Below are positions 25,461-33,237 of a DNA stretch of 64,000 bases, piece by piece (position 1 is the first letter of the stretch; every line of letters starts with the position of its first letter). The notes below the pieces were generated by a model. It did no database searches. It had not been told where the DNA came from and saw only the letters and a program-made list of their open reading frames with translations. Position numbers and translations under genes: made by a program. Source of the DNA: Geobacter sp. UBA698 (lineage in GTDB: Bacteria; Desulfobacterota; Desulfuromonadia; Geobacterales; Pseudopelobacteraceae); NCBI GenBank assembly GCA_002298925.1, contig DBMM01000112.1, forward strand, positions 1-64,000, read 5' to 3'.

Positions 25461-26636
25461 ATGAAGAAACCCGCCAAACGGTTTGTGCAGACGTTGCTGA
25501 TCCTGGCGATTGTAGCCCTGGTCATCCTTGCCCTTCGGCCGCGACCGCTCCTGGTTGAGACCGGCCGTGTCGTCACTGGTCCGCTGCAAGAGACGGTGGA
25601 GGCTGAGGGGGAGACCCGGGCCCACGATCGTTACACCGTGGCAGCCCCGGTAACCGGGCGCCTGATGCGGATCGATCTGCATGACGGCGACCGGGTGACA
25701 ACCGGCCAGGCCGTGGCGTTCATGCGGCCGATACCGCTCGACGACCGGGAGCGCGACGCGGCAGCTGCGCGGGTCAGCGCTGCCGAAGCACTTCTGCGGG
25801 CGGCCGAGGAGCAGGTGGCCCATGACCGGGCCGAACTGGAGCAGACCCGGCGCGAGCGGATACGCACGGAACAGATGTCTGGGCAGGGGATCGCCACTGC
25901 CCAGGCCCTGGAATTGGCCCGCACAGCGGAACAACTTGCTGCCAACACCCTTATGACGGCTGAATACCGGGCCCGGGCGGCAACGGCCCAGTTGCGGGAA
26001 GCCCGGGCGGCTTTATTGGCCGCTGAACCGGGTCAGACCGACGGTGGTCGAATCATCAGCCTGCGGGTTCCCCGAACCGGGCCGGTGCTGCGGATCCTGG
26101 AAAAGAGCGAGCGGGTCGTGACGGCCGGCACACCGCTGCTGCTGATCGGCGACCCACGGCAGCTGGAGGTTGTCGTGGATGTGCTTTCCAGCGATGCCGT
26201 CAGGGTCCGCCCCGGTGCCGAGGTCATACTCGACGAATGGGGGGGCGCACAACCACTCAAGGGGAGGGTCAGGGTTGTGGAGCCCTTCGCCTTTACCAAG
26301 GTATCAGCCCTGGGAATAGAGGAGCAGCGGGTCAACATCGTCGCCGACTTTATCGATCCACCCGGTCCGCTTGGGGACGGTTATCGGGTTATGGCGAGAA
26401 TCGTCACCTGGTCGAAGGAAGGGGTACTTAAAATCCCGATCAGCGCCCTGTTCAGGCTGGGGAAAAGCTGGGGCGTCTTTGTTGTGGAGCATGGCAGGGC
26501 CGTACGGCGAACGGTCGCGGTCGGACACCGCAACCAATCGGAGGCCGAAATCCTGGACGGCCTCACCAGGGATGAAACGGTCGTGCTGCACCCTTCCAAC
26601 CAGCTGGACGACGGCATGCGCGTCAGGGTGCAGTGA
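25461..26636 (+). CDS. HlyD/RND-type periplasmic adaptor protein
   Basis: 391 residues. An N-terminal membrane anchor (LLILAIVALVILAL) is followed by a lipoyl-like half (VAAPVTGRLMRIDLHDGDRV), an Ala/Glu/Arg-rich coiled-coil hairpin (about residues 85-180), the second lipoyl half and beta-barrel domains. It joins the inner-membrane permease to an outer-membrane channel; no TolC-like gene is nearby. It starts 6 bases after the permease stop. Confidence 0.93.
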   Translation: MKKPAKRFVQTLLILAIVALVILALRPRPLLVETGRVVTGPLQETVEAEGETRAHDRYTVAAPVTGRLMRIDLHDGDRVTTGQAVAFMRPIPLDDRERDAAAARVSAAEALLRAAEEQVAHDRAELEQTRRERIRTEQMSGQGIATAQALELARTAEQLAANTLMTAEYRARAATAQLREARAALLAAEPGQTDGGRIISLRVPRTGPVLRILEKSERVVTAGTPLLLIGDPRQLEVVVDVLSSDAVRVRPGAEVILDEWGGAQPLKGRVRVVEPFAFTKVSALGIEEQRVNIVADFIDPPGPLGDGYRVMARIVTWSKEGVLKIPISALFRLGKSWGVFVVEHGRAVRRTVAVGHRNQSEAEILDGLTRDETVVLHPSNQLDDGMRVRVQ

Positions 26637-26711
26637 GCAGGAAACAGCATAATCTGTCGGGCAAAGGAAGCCGAAACGCCACTACTTCATTTCTTTGAAA
26701 CGAGGTGTCCC

Positions 26712-27133
26712 ATGAATCGAATCGCAATAGTACTGGTAGTGATCCTGTGTAGCGTGCTTTCCGCCAACGCCGATACCTACTCATGGACTGACGACAAGGG
26801 GGTGGTCAATTTCACCGATGATCCCACCCTGATCTCCCCAAATACAGGGTAAAGGCCAAAAAGAAGGAAGACATTACCATCCGCAACCCTAAGATCCAAC
26901 AGGAGCTCAAGGAGCAAGAAGAGAGGGCGCGCCAGGAGGAAATCAACAGGCCGCGCATTGTCCCGACGCCGGATAACGTACCCCAGCCAAAACAGCTCCC
27001 AGCGGTAGAACCGCCTAAACCTGCTTCGGACGAACTGCCACCCGGCCGGCCCAAAAGCCAGCGCATCCGGGAGAATTTTGAACGTCGTGAGGCAGAGGAG
27101 AAGGCCAAGCAGCTGGAGGAGAAGAAGTATTGA
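26712..27133 (+). pseudogene. DUF4124 exported protein, one-base frameshift
   Basis: A signal peptide (MNRIAIVLVVILCSVLSANA) precedes the DUF4124 motif YSWTDDKGVVNFTDDP. The frame ends at 26850 after ATCTCCCCAAATAC. One more C restores PKYRVKAKKKEDITIRNP, which runs on through a charged, Pro-rich tail to TGA 27131-27133. The total of 422 bases is one short of whole codons. Because the break is in a C run and the rest is well kept, a sequencing error is as likely as true loss. Confidence 0.75.
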
Positions 27134-27182
27134 CAGGGCGTTGAATGTCCCAATCCAGTGACTGACTTTAACCGTTTTACGT

Positions 27183-27215
27183 TGACTTCCAGTCATAAGT
27201 TGGCATATTGGCAGC
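27183..27215 (+). promoter_or_regulatory. Promoter region ahead of second GEMM riboswitch
   Basis: Two readings are possible. Sigma-70: TTGACT (27183-27188) and CATATT (27205-27210), 16 bases apart. Sigma-54: TGGCATATTGGCAGC (27201-27215), with GG and GC at the right spacing but only moderate consensus. Both predict a start 15-25 bases before the aptamer. Confidence 0.4.
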
Positions 27216-27241
27216 TGCATTTTTTGAGAAAATTTTTTAGT

Positions 27242-27322
27242 GATAGACGATAATACTAAACCATCCGCAAGGATGGGGCGGAAAGCCTACAGGGTCTCAC
27301 CGAGACAGCCGGGTTGCCGAAA
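27242..27322 (+). promoter_or_regulatory. GEMM-I (cyclic dinucleotide) riboswitch aptamer, second copy
   Basis: Nearly identical to the aptamer at 2844: GATAGACGATAATACTAAACC, hairpin CCATCC-GCAA-GGATGG, GGAAAGCC, hairpin GGTCTC-ACC-GAGAC and GCCGGGTTGCCG. Differences are in loops or keep pairing. The ligand should be c-di-GMP or 3',3'-cGAMP. It heads the inhibitor/protease operon at 27501-29221, with a terminator at its 3' side, so it is a probable ON switch. Confidence 0.93.
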
Positions 27323-27354
27323 TATCTTACCGATATTGTGGCCCCGGTTTTTTT
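27308..27354 (+). terminator. Riboswitch-controlled terminator, second copy
   Basis: CCGGG (27309-27313) pairs with CCCGG (27343-27347), with an inner AATATC/GATATT stem. Seven T follow. The left arm belongs to the aptamer, as in the copy at 2910. Confidence 0.85.
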
Positions 27355-27500
27355 GTGCCATCGCATCCGTACCAGCAGCAATGGTATTTCTCTCTCCAGC
27401 AGGCGCAACTCGGCGTTGCTGCACACTGATTGGGCGGCCAGGAGGAAACGGCGATACTGGCCAAATATGACGCCACGTTGAAAGAAAGGGGGTTCCCACG

Positions 27501-27950
27501 ATGAAAATTACCGTGAAGGCGATTTTGGCTGTCCTGTCCCTTCTGTTCGCATGCCAGGCCTGTTCGACGGCATCTGCGCGGGATCAGGGAAAGGGTGCCG
27601 GACGCACGATAATTGTCAGAAAAGAGCAGAGCGGACTGGAGCTGCGGGTGAGACCCGGAGAGATGATCAGGGTCGAGCTACAGACACAGGGAGGCACCGG
27701 TTACGCATGGTACCCTGATCATCTGAATTCCGACCATCTGGAACTCCTGTCGAAGGAAACGATACAGGAATCTCAACGAGATAAAATCGGGGCACCGGTC
27801 ACAAGCGTATGGCTTTTCAGGGCCAGAAAGGAGGGATCGAGCGAAATTAAGTTAAACTACTTCAGGAACTGGGAGGGCAAGGATGCGTCATCGGATCATT
27901 TTATTGTCAAGGTTCACATCACCGGAACTGAAAAACTGGAGGGTCAATGA
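27501..27950 (+). CDS. Chagasin-like inhibitor of papain-family proteases (MEROPS I42)
   Basis: 149 residues. A signal peptide with possible lipobox (LLFACQAC) precedes an immunoglobulin-like inhibitor domain. The three inhibitory loops are recognisable: GGTGYAWY (chagasin NPTTGY loop), the GAPVTSVWLFRA strand, and YFRNWEG (RPW loop). Chagasin-type proteins block C1 cysteine proteases. The ATG of the protease gene overlaps this gene's stop (ATGA), so inhibitor and target are made together. GAAAGGGGG precedes the start. It lies 147 bases after the riboswitch terminator. Confidence 0.88.
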   Translation: MKITVKAILAVLSLLFACQACSTASARDQGKGAGRTIIVRKEQSGLELRVRPGEMIRVELQTQGGTGYAWYPDHLNSDHLELLSKETIQESQRDKIGAPVTSVWLFRARKEGSSEIKLNYFRNWEGKDASSDHFIVKVHITGTEKLEGQ

Positions 27951-29221
27951 ATAGATATTACTTACGTAACATCATGACACGAGTTTTGTTTCTCGTTTCT
28001 CTGTCTGTTTTGGCGGTTACCTCTGTGCATGCAAAGGAGCTGGACGACATCAGGGAGGCGATACGGTCGAAGGGCGCAAGGTGGCATGCGGAAGAAACTT
28101 CCATGTCAAGACTGTCCACCCAGGAACGGAAGATGCGTGTCGGGCTTGTCAAACCCGCCCTTGCCTTTCAGGCACTTTCCGAAACCGCTGCTCCCTATGT
28201 TCTGGCCGCACCTTCGGGGACTATCGACTGGAGAAACTACGGAGGGTCGAACTATGTCACCCGCGTGAGGGACCAGGGCAATTGCGGCAGTTGCTGGGCC
28301 TTCGCGACAACGGCCGCCCTCGAATCCCATACGCTGATCCATGGGACGTACAGCATGGATTTGAACCTGACCGAGCAGATTCTCCTCTCCTGCAGCGGCG
28401 CGGGCAGCTGCGGTGGCGGATCCATCAACAAGGCTTCCGATTACATCCGCGGCACGGGCCTGCCGCCGGAAAGCTACTATCCGTACACGGCACAGAACGG
28501 AAGCTGTCCGGCCGACTCCTCCTGGATGAACGCCGTCAAGAGAATTCCCAGCTGGAAGTGGGTGACTACCACTTCGTCCGATTCCGCCACCCTGAAGAAT
28601 GCCCTTTTCACCTACGGCCCTCTCGTCACTACGATGAATGTCTACTCGGATTATTACTCGTACAGAAGCGGCGTTTACACCTATACTTCCGGGACCCTGC
28701 AGGGCGGCCACGGCGTCCTTCTCGTCGGTTACACCGACGATGCCGCAATCCCGGGAGGCGGATATTTTATCGTCAAGAACAGTTGGGGGACGGGTTGGGG
28801 CGAGCCGGGAGGAGGCGATCCGGGTGGGTACTTCAGGATCGCCTATAGCGAGTTGAACAGCGTCGTGCAATTCGGTGACTACACCATTGCATACGATGCT
28901 TCCGCCCCGGCTCCGCCACAGTCACCGCCAACACCTTCCTGCACCTACTCCATAAATCCGACAAGCAAGTCGTTCACGAGCAGCGCGGGGACCGGCAGCT
29001 TCAGCGTGACCGCCGGCAGTACGTGTGGATGGACAGCCCAAAGCAGCGCTTCGTGGATATCGCTTAGCTTGGGTGCCAGCAGTACGGGCAACGGAACGGT
29101 CACCTACAATGTTTCAGCCAATACCAACAGGTATTTATCCAGAACCGGATCGATCACGATACGGGACGGTAATGCGAACGTCGTGAAGACCTTCTCCGTT
29201 TCGCAACAGCGACGCAAATAG
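27947..29221 (+). CDS. Secreted papain-family (C1A) cysteine protease with C-terminal BACON-like domain
   Basis: 424 residues. A signal peptide is followed by a propeptide-like segment to about residue 90, then the C1A domain starting IDWRNYG. Catalytic residues: Cys116 in QGNCGSCWAF (oxyanion Gln just before), His255 in GGHGVLLVGY, Asn278 in VKNSWGTGWGE. A Pro-rich linker (PAPPQSPPTPS) leads to an 85-residue beta domain with CGWTAQSSASWISL, the pattern of BACON domains, which may bind carbohydrate or the cell surface. It is coupled to the inhibitor gene by a 4-base overlap. The terminator at 29233 ends the operon. Confidence 0.92.
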   Translation: MNRYYLRNIMTRVLFLVSLSVLAVTSVHAKELDDIREAIRSKGARWHAEETSMSRLSTQERKMRVGLVKPALAFQALSETAAPYVLAAPSGTIDWRNYGGSNYVTRVRDQGNCGSCWAFATTAALESHTLIHGTYSMDLNLTEQILLSCSGAGSCGGGSINKASDYIRGTGLPPESYYPYTAQNGSCPADSSWMNAVKRIPSWKWVTTTSSDSATLKNALFTYGPLVTTMNVYSDYYSYRSGVYTYTSGTLQGGHGVLLVGYTDDAAIPGGGYFIVKNSWGTGWGEPGGGDPGGYFRIAYSELNSVVQFGDYTIAYDASAPAPPQSPPTPSCTYSINPTSKSFTSSAGTGSFSVTAGSTCGWTAQSSASWISLSLGASSTGNGTVTYNVSANTNRYLSRTGSITIRDGNANVVKTFSVSQQRRK

Positions 29222-29232
29222 AGAGAGGCCCC

Positions 29233-29286
29233 GGGACAGATCTGTTTTTCTCTCATGGACAGAAGACAGATCTGTCCCCGTTTTTT
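29233..29286 (+). terminator. Intrinsic terminator of the inhibitor/protease operon
   Basis: GGGACAGATCTGT (29233-29245) pairs perfectly with ACAGATCTGTCCC (29266-29278), followed by CG and six T. It begins 12 bases after the protease stop. Confidence 0.9.
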
Positions 29287-29353
29287 GGACGACCCAATAG
29301 GGGACCTTATCCAACTTCCCGAAATTTCCCCAACACAATTGAGGCCGGCCTGC

Positions 29354-29394
29354 TTGACTTATTGTGGAACTGCCAGATAATTGACCTACATCAA
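29354..29394 (+). promoter_or_regulatory. Sigma-70 promoter with FNR/CRP-like site
   Basis: TTGACT (29354-29359) and GATAAT (29376-29381) are 16 bases apart. Overlapping the -10 end, TTGAC-CTAC-ATCAA (29381-29394) is one base from the FNR half-site pair TTGAT-N4-ATCAA. A site at this place would repress. The gene served is probably the methyltransferase at 29685, with a palindromic repeat in between. Confidence 0.4.
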
Positions 29395-29453
29395 CCGTTC
29401 AGGGCAAATTCTATGGATGTTTCCCAGACAAAGGCACTTTCGTTGGCGTTAAT

Positions 29454-29594
29454 CCAATTCCAAATCAAAGCGCCATCTTCGTTGACCCTTCGACTTCGCT
29501 CAGGACAGGCTCGTCTTCAGCTCCTCAACGTACTATTTGTACGCCTTCGTCGCCTCACTCCTCGCCGCCTTGATTGCATCTCTGATTTGAAACT
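29454..29594. repeat. Palindromic intergenic repeat, copy 1
   Basis: The element begins CCAATTCCAAATCAAAG and ends with CTCTGATTTGAAACTTG, an imperfect inverted complement of its start. It contains the blocks ATCTTCGTTG, CTCGTCTTC-GCTCCTCAAC and CGCCTTCGTCGCCTCA shared with 33116-33235. An extra CCTTCGACTTCGCTCAGGA block, a dispersed repeat type seen in many genomes, is inserted in this copy. No ORF. It resembles a MITE or REP element. Confidence 0.75.
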
Positions 29595-29684
29595 TGAACT
29601 ACCCTTCATCAACGGTCATGCAAACACTGAAGACAGGGTTTACAGTACCGAGAACAGACTGACAAGGAGCCTCCAGGTGTCCCG

Positions 29685-30257
29685 ATGACTGATCTCTTTG
29701 CCTTCTTTGCAGCATTCCTGAAGCACCCGCTTCAGGTCGGTTCGCTCATCCCCAGTTCTCAATTTCTCATGCGACGGATTGTGGATACCGCCGGGATCGA
29801 TTCGGCCACAACCATTGTGGAACTTGGTCCTGGCTGCGGAGGCTCCACGCAGGCCATCCTGCGGGCCGCCCCGGCACACACCAGACTCCTCAGTATCGAA
29901 GTCAATCCGAATCTGCATGCGCTGGTTCGCGGTATCAACGACAAGCGACTCATCGCCCATCTGGGAGACGCCCGCCAACTGGAGCAGATTCTGGCTCTGT
30001 ACGCTTTTGGCTCCCCGCAGGTGGTGATTTCCGGCATTCCTTTTTCCACCATGAGCATGCGGTCAGGCTCTCAACTCATTGAGCAGATATCTTCCGTGCT
30101 CGCGCCGGGAGGCCGCTTCGTTGCATACCAGGTAAGCAAACGGGTTGCCACCCTGTGCCGGCCTATTCTCGGACAGGAACAGATGCAGCTGGAACTTTTC
30201 AACCTGCCTCCGATGCGGGTTTACCGGTGGCAAAAGAACGACAACTACAAGCTTTGA
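29685..30257 (+). CDS. Class I SAM-dependent methyltransferase (phospholipid N-methyltransferase-like)
   Basis: 190 residues. The N-terminus FLKHPLQVGSLIPSS is typical of PmtA-like/rRNA-dimethylase-like methyltransferases, followed by motif I VELGPGCGGST, acidic motif II SIEVNPN, GDARQL and SGIPFSTM. Substrate uncertain: phosphatidylethanolamine is a good guess, from the family. AAGGAGCC lies upstream of the ATG. Its 3' end and upstream region were copied into the scar at 15146-15270. Confidence 0.82.
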   Translation: MTDLFAFFAAFLKHPLQVGSLIPSSQFLMRRIVDTAGIDSATTIVELGPGCGGSTQAILRAAPAHTRLLSIEVNPNLHALVRGINDKRLIAHLGDARQLEQILALYAFGSPQVVISGIPFSTMSMRSGSQLIEQISSVLAPGGRFVAYQVSKRVATLCRPILGQEQMQLELFNLPPMRVYRWQKNDNYKL

Positions 30258-30297
30258 GACGATACTGCCTGATCCCGACAGAAAGCGGAGGAGGGAA

Positions 30298-31026
30298 ATG
30301 CCCAAACTGTTCATCGGCTGCAGCGGTTTTACCTACCCGCACTGGCGTGGCTGCTTTTATCCCGACAAACTCCCGCAAAAGCGGTGGTTCGATTACTATT
30401 GCACTACATTCGCCAGTGTCGAGCTGAATGTCACCTTCTATCGCCTGTTGAAACCGGGGGTCTTTGATCACTGGCAGCGGGAATCCCCCGGGAACTTTAC
30501 TTTCTGCGTCAAGGGGAGCCGGTTCATCACCCATGTCAAAAGGCTTGCCAATCCGGAAGTAGCGCTTGCGCGCTTTTTTGAAGGGGTGCTTCTGCTTGGA
30601 GAAAAGCTGCGGGTGATCCTCTGGCAGTTCCACCCCGGTTTTGCCTGCGATATTGGCCGACTAAAACGGTTCCTTGAACTGCTGACTGCTTATCCCGTCC
30701 GAAACACCCTGGAATTCAGGCATGAAAGCTGGTGTTGCGCGGAGGTATTTACTCTCTGCCAAGAAGCCGGGGTTGCCCTCTGCATGGCGGACTGGCCTGA
30801 TTTTATTGATGAACTGCCGCAGACCGCCTCTTTCGTCTACCTCCGACGTCACGGCCGGGGCGGAAGCTACGCCGGTTGCTACTCTCACGATGAGCTGCTG
30901 GCGGATGCAACAAGAATAAGGAGATATCTGGAGCGGGGCCAGGAAGTTTACATCTACTTCAACAACGATGCCCAGGCTTTCGCCCCTCAAAACGCCATGG
31001 AACTGGCGAAAATTCTCGGCACCTGA
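30298..31026 (+). CDS. DUF72 (YecE-like) protein
   Basis: 242 residues. FIGCSGFTYPHWRGCFYP opens the TIM-barrel-like DUF72 fold, with VELNVTFYRL, FCVKGSRFITH, LEFRHESW and the C-terminal YIYFNNDAQAFAP. Family function is not established. ATG 30298 follows GGAGGAGGG; earlier in-frame starts lie inside the methyltransferase gene. It is probably co-transcribed with the methyltransferase (40-base gap). Confidence 0.9.
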   Translation: MPKLFIGCSGFTYPHWRGCFYPDKLPQKRWFDYYCTTFASVELNVTFYRLLKPGVFDHWQRESPGNFTFCVKGSRFITHVKRLANPEVALARFFEGVLLLGEKLRVILWQFHPGFACDIGRLKRFLELLTAYPVRNTLEFRHESWCCAEVFTLCQEAGVALCMADWPDFIDELPQTASFVYLRRHGRGGSYAGCYSHDELLADATRIRRYLERGQEVYIYFNNDAQAFAPQNAMELAKILGT

Positions 31027-31111
31027 CCTTTGATTTGCAATTGGAATGACACTCTTTTCCATTGTCTAACCTGACGCTATTGTTCCCCCCTTACAGCAAC
31101 CCAGCAAACGT

Positions 31112-33088
31112 TCACACCCCCGCCTCTCGTTCGGCAACCGGAAGCATTACCGTGAAGGTCGACCCTTCACCGGGTGCGCTGCGAACCTCGACCGTCCCGC
31201 CGTGCAGTTCCACCAGGGAGCGGGTAATCCAGAGGCCGAGTCCGGTTCCACCCACCTCGCGGGTGGTAGGGTTGTCGGCCCGGTAGAACTTGGTGAAGAG
31301 CCGGGACTGCTCATCCTGGCTGAGACCGATGCCGGTGTCCGTCACCTGGATGCGGAGCTGTCCCGGCTCGCGGGTCGCAGCAATAGTGATGCTCCCGCCA
31401 GCGGGGGTGTACTTGCAGGCATTGGAGAGTAGGTTGACCATCACCTGGGTCAGCCGGTCCATATCCCCCACCACCGCCGGCAGGTCGGCGGGAAGGTCGA
31501 GAGAAAGGGTCTGCCCCTTCTCCTCGATGGAGGGACGGTGCGACTGGGCCACATTGCGAATGATCTGTCCCAGGTCGAGGGGAATCCGCTTCAGCTCAAT
31601 GCGGCCGGACTCGATGCGGGAGACGTTGAGCAGGTCGTTGATCAGGGCGGTCAGCCGATCGGTGTTCCGCTTGACGATGCCGAGGAAATCGGCCTGCTCT
31701 TCCTGCAGCTCGCCGGCGTCCCCGTCCAGAAGCATCTCGACATAACCGGAGATGGAGGTGAGCGGCGTACGCAGTTCATGGGAGACCAGGGAGACGAATT
31801 CCGATTTCATCCGATCCAGCTCCCGTTCGCGGGTCACGTCTCGAAAGGCGAACAGCCGCCCCAGCCGCCCTCCCCGGGCATCACGCACCACCGTTGAAAA
31901 GAGCTCGTGCTCCCGGCGGCGCGGCCAGTGCTGGACGAGGATTTCGGTGAACTCCCCCCTGACGGTGCGGCGCAGTGCAACCCGCAACCTGCGGGAGCCC
32001 GGCGAATCGTCGAACATCCGCTCCATCTTCGGCAACAGCGGAGAAAAGCTGCTTCCCAGAAGCTCCCCCTGGCTGACCCTGAAAAGCTGCTCGAAGCGGC
32101 GGTTAAGGGCGAGGATTTCCCCCGCAGGCGAGACCAGCAGCATCGCCTCGCTAGTGGCGTCGAGAATGGCCCGGGCCTCGATGCGGGCCAGCTCCGCCTC
32201 CCGGTAGAGTACTTCAAGCTGGACAACGCTATCACGGAGTTGCTGCTCGATCCGGCGGCGGGCGGTCAGGTCATGGACCAGTCCCACGAAGCGGCTCTTT
32301 CCTCCCCAGGGCATCTCACCCACGGAAAGGTTCAGCGGGAAGGTGCTCCCGTCAAGACGAATCCCCTCCAGGGTGCACAACGCGGCACCCTCCTCATCGT
32401 GACAGAAACCGCTCCCGTCGGAAACGCCCTCTGCACTGACGATAGAGCAGGCGCCGGGAATCAGCTCCTCGATGTTCCTCCCCACCAGCGAAGCCGCTGT
32501 ACCGGCAAAAATCCTCTCCGCCACCGGATTCACCGAGTCGATGGACCCCTCTCCGTCAAAGACGACCATGCCGTCAGCCAGGCTCCGCAGCATGGTGCTG
32601 AGGCGGGCGGCATTGAGCTCGGTCTCGGCCCAGTCAGCCAGGCCTACCAGTGCCTCCAGTTCATCACTGCTCAGCTGGCGGGGGTGATGATCGATAATGC
32701 AGAGGGTGCCAACCCGCTGCCCGTGAGGGCCGTGTAGCGGCTGGCCGGCATAGAAGCGGACGTGGGGCGGGCCGGTGACGAGGGGGTTATCATAGAAGCG
32801 GGGGTCCTCCTGGGCGTCGGGGATGATGAGCGGTTCGTCATGGAGAATGGCATGGCCGCAGAAGGAGATGCCCCGGGGAGTCTCGCATACTGCCAGCCCC
32901 TGGCATGATTTGAACCACTGGCGGTTGGCGTCCACCAGACTGATCAGAGCCACCGGCACGCCGAACAGACGGGAAGCGATGCGGGTGATCCGGTCGAAGC
33001 GCTCCTCCGGAGGAGTGTCGAGGATCGCCAGGCCATGCAGTTCGGCCAGCCGCGCCTCTTCATGGTCAGGGATGGGTGCTTTCAGCAT
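31112..33088 (-). CDS. GAF/PAS histidine kinase
   Basis: 658 residues. GAF domain (LAILDTPPEERFDRI to about residue 165), two PAS domains (first with GMVVFDGEGSIDSVNPVAERIF, second with AMLLVSPAGEILALNRRFEQ), HisKA with FVSLVSHELRTPLTSI, and HATPase with NLLSNACKYT, DTGIGL and GTGLGLWITRSL. There is no membrane helix and no receiver, so it needs a separate receiver, and the CheY-like protein at 36947 is the nearest. ATG 33088 has GGGAG at 6 bases; the track-length extension upstream would run into the palindromic repeat. Confidence 0.9.
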   Translation of the reverse strand: MLKAPIPDHEEARLAELHGLAILDTPPEERFDRITRIASRLFGVPVALISLVDANRQWFKSCQGLAVCETPRGISFCGHAILHDEPLIIPDAQEDPRFYDNPLVTGPPHVRFYAGQPLHGPHGQRVGTLCIIDHHPRQLSSDELEALVGLADWAETELNAARLSTMLRSLADGMVVFDGEGSIDSVNPVAERIFAGTAASLVGRNIEELIPGACSIVSAEGVSDGSGFCHDEEGAALCTLEGIRLDGSTFPLNLSVGEMPWGGKSRFVGLVHDLTARRRIEQQLRDSVVQLEVLYREAELARIEARAILDATSEAMLLVSPAGEILALNRRFEQLFRVSQGELLGSSFSPLLPKMERMFDDSPGSRRLRVALRRTVRGEFTEILVQHWPRRREHELFSTVVRDARGGRLGRLFAFRDVTRERELDRMKSEFVSLVSHELRTPLTSISGYVEMLLDGDAGELQEEQADFLGIVKRNTDRLTALINDLLNVSRIESGRIELKRIPLDLGQIIRNVAQSHRPSIEEKGQTLSLDLPADLPAVVGDMDRLTQVMVNLLSNACKYTPAGGSITIAATREPGQLRIQVTDTGIGLSQDEQSRLFTKFYRADNPTTREVGGTGLGLWITRSLVELHGGTVEVRSAPGEGSTFTVMLPVAEREAGV

Positions 33089-33115
33089 GGGAGACTCCCG
33101 GGGTGAACGGTCATA

Positions 33116-33235
33116 CCAATTCCAAATCAAAGCGCTATCTTCGTTGGCTCGTCTTCGGCTCCTCAACATACTGATCTGTATGCCTTCGTCGCCTCAATTC
33201 TCGCCGTCTTGATTTCATCTTTGATTTGAAATCGG
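33116..33235. repeat. Palindromic intergenic repeat, copy 2
   Basis: CCAATTCCAAATCAAAG at one end and CTTTGATTTGAAATCGG at the other are inverted complements with few mismatches. The inside matches 29454-29594. It fills the gap between the helicase stop codon (33238) and the kinase ribosome site. A transcript across it would fold into a long hairpin, which could lower kinase expression relative to helicase. Confidence 0.8.
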
Positions 33236-33237
33236 CA

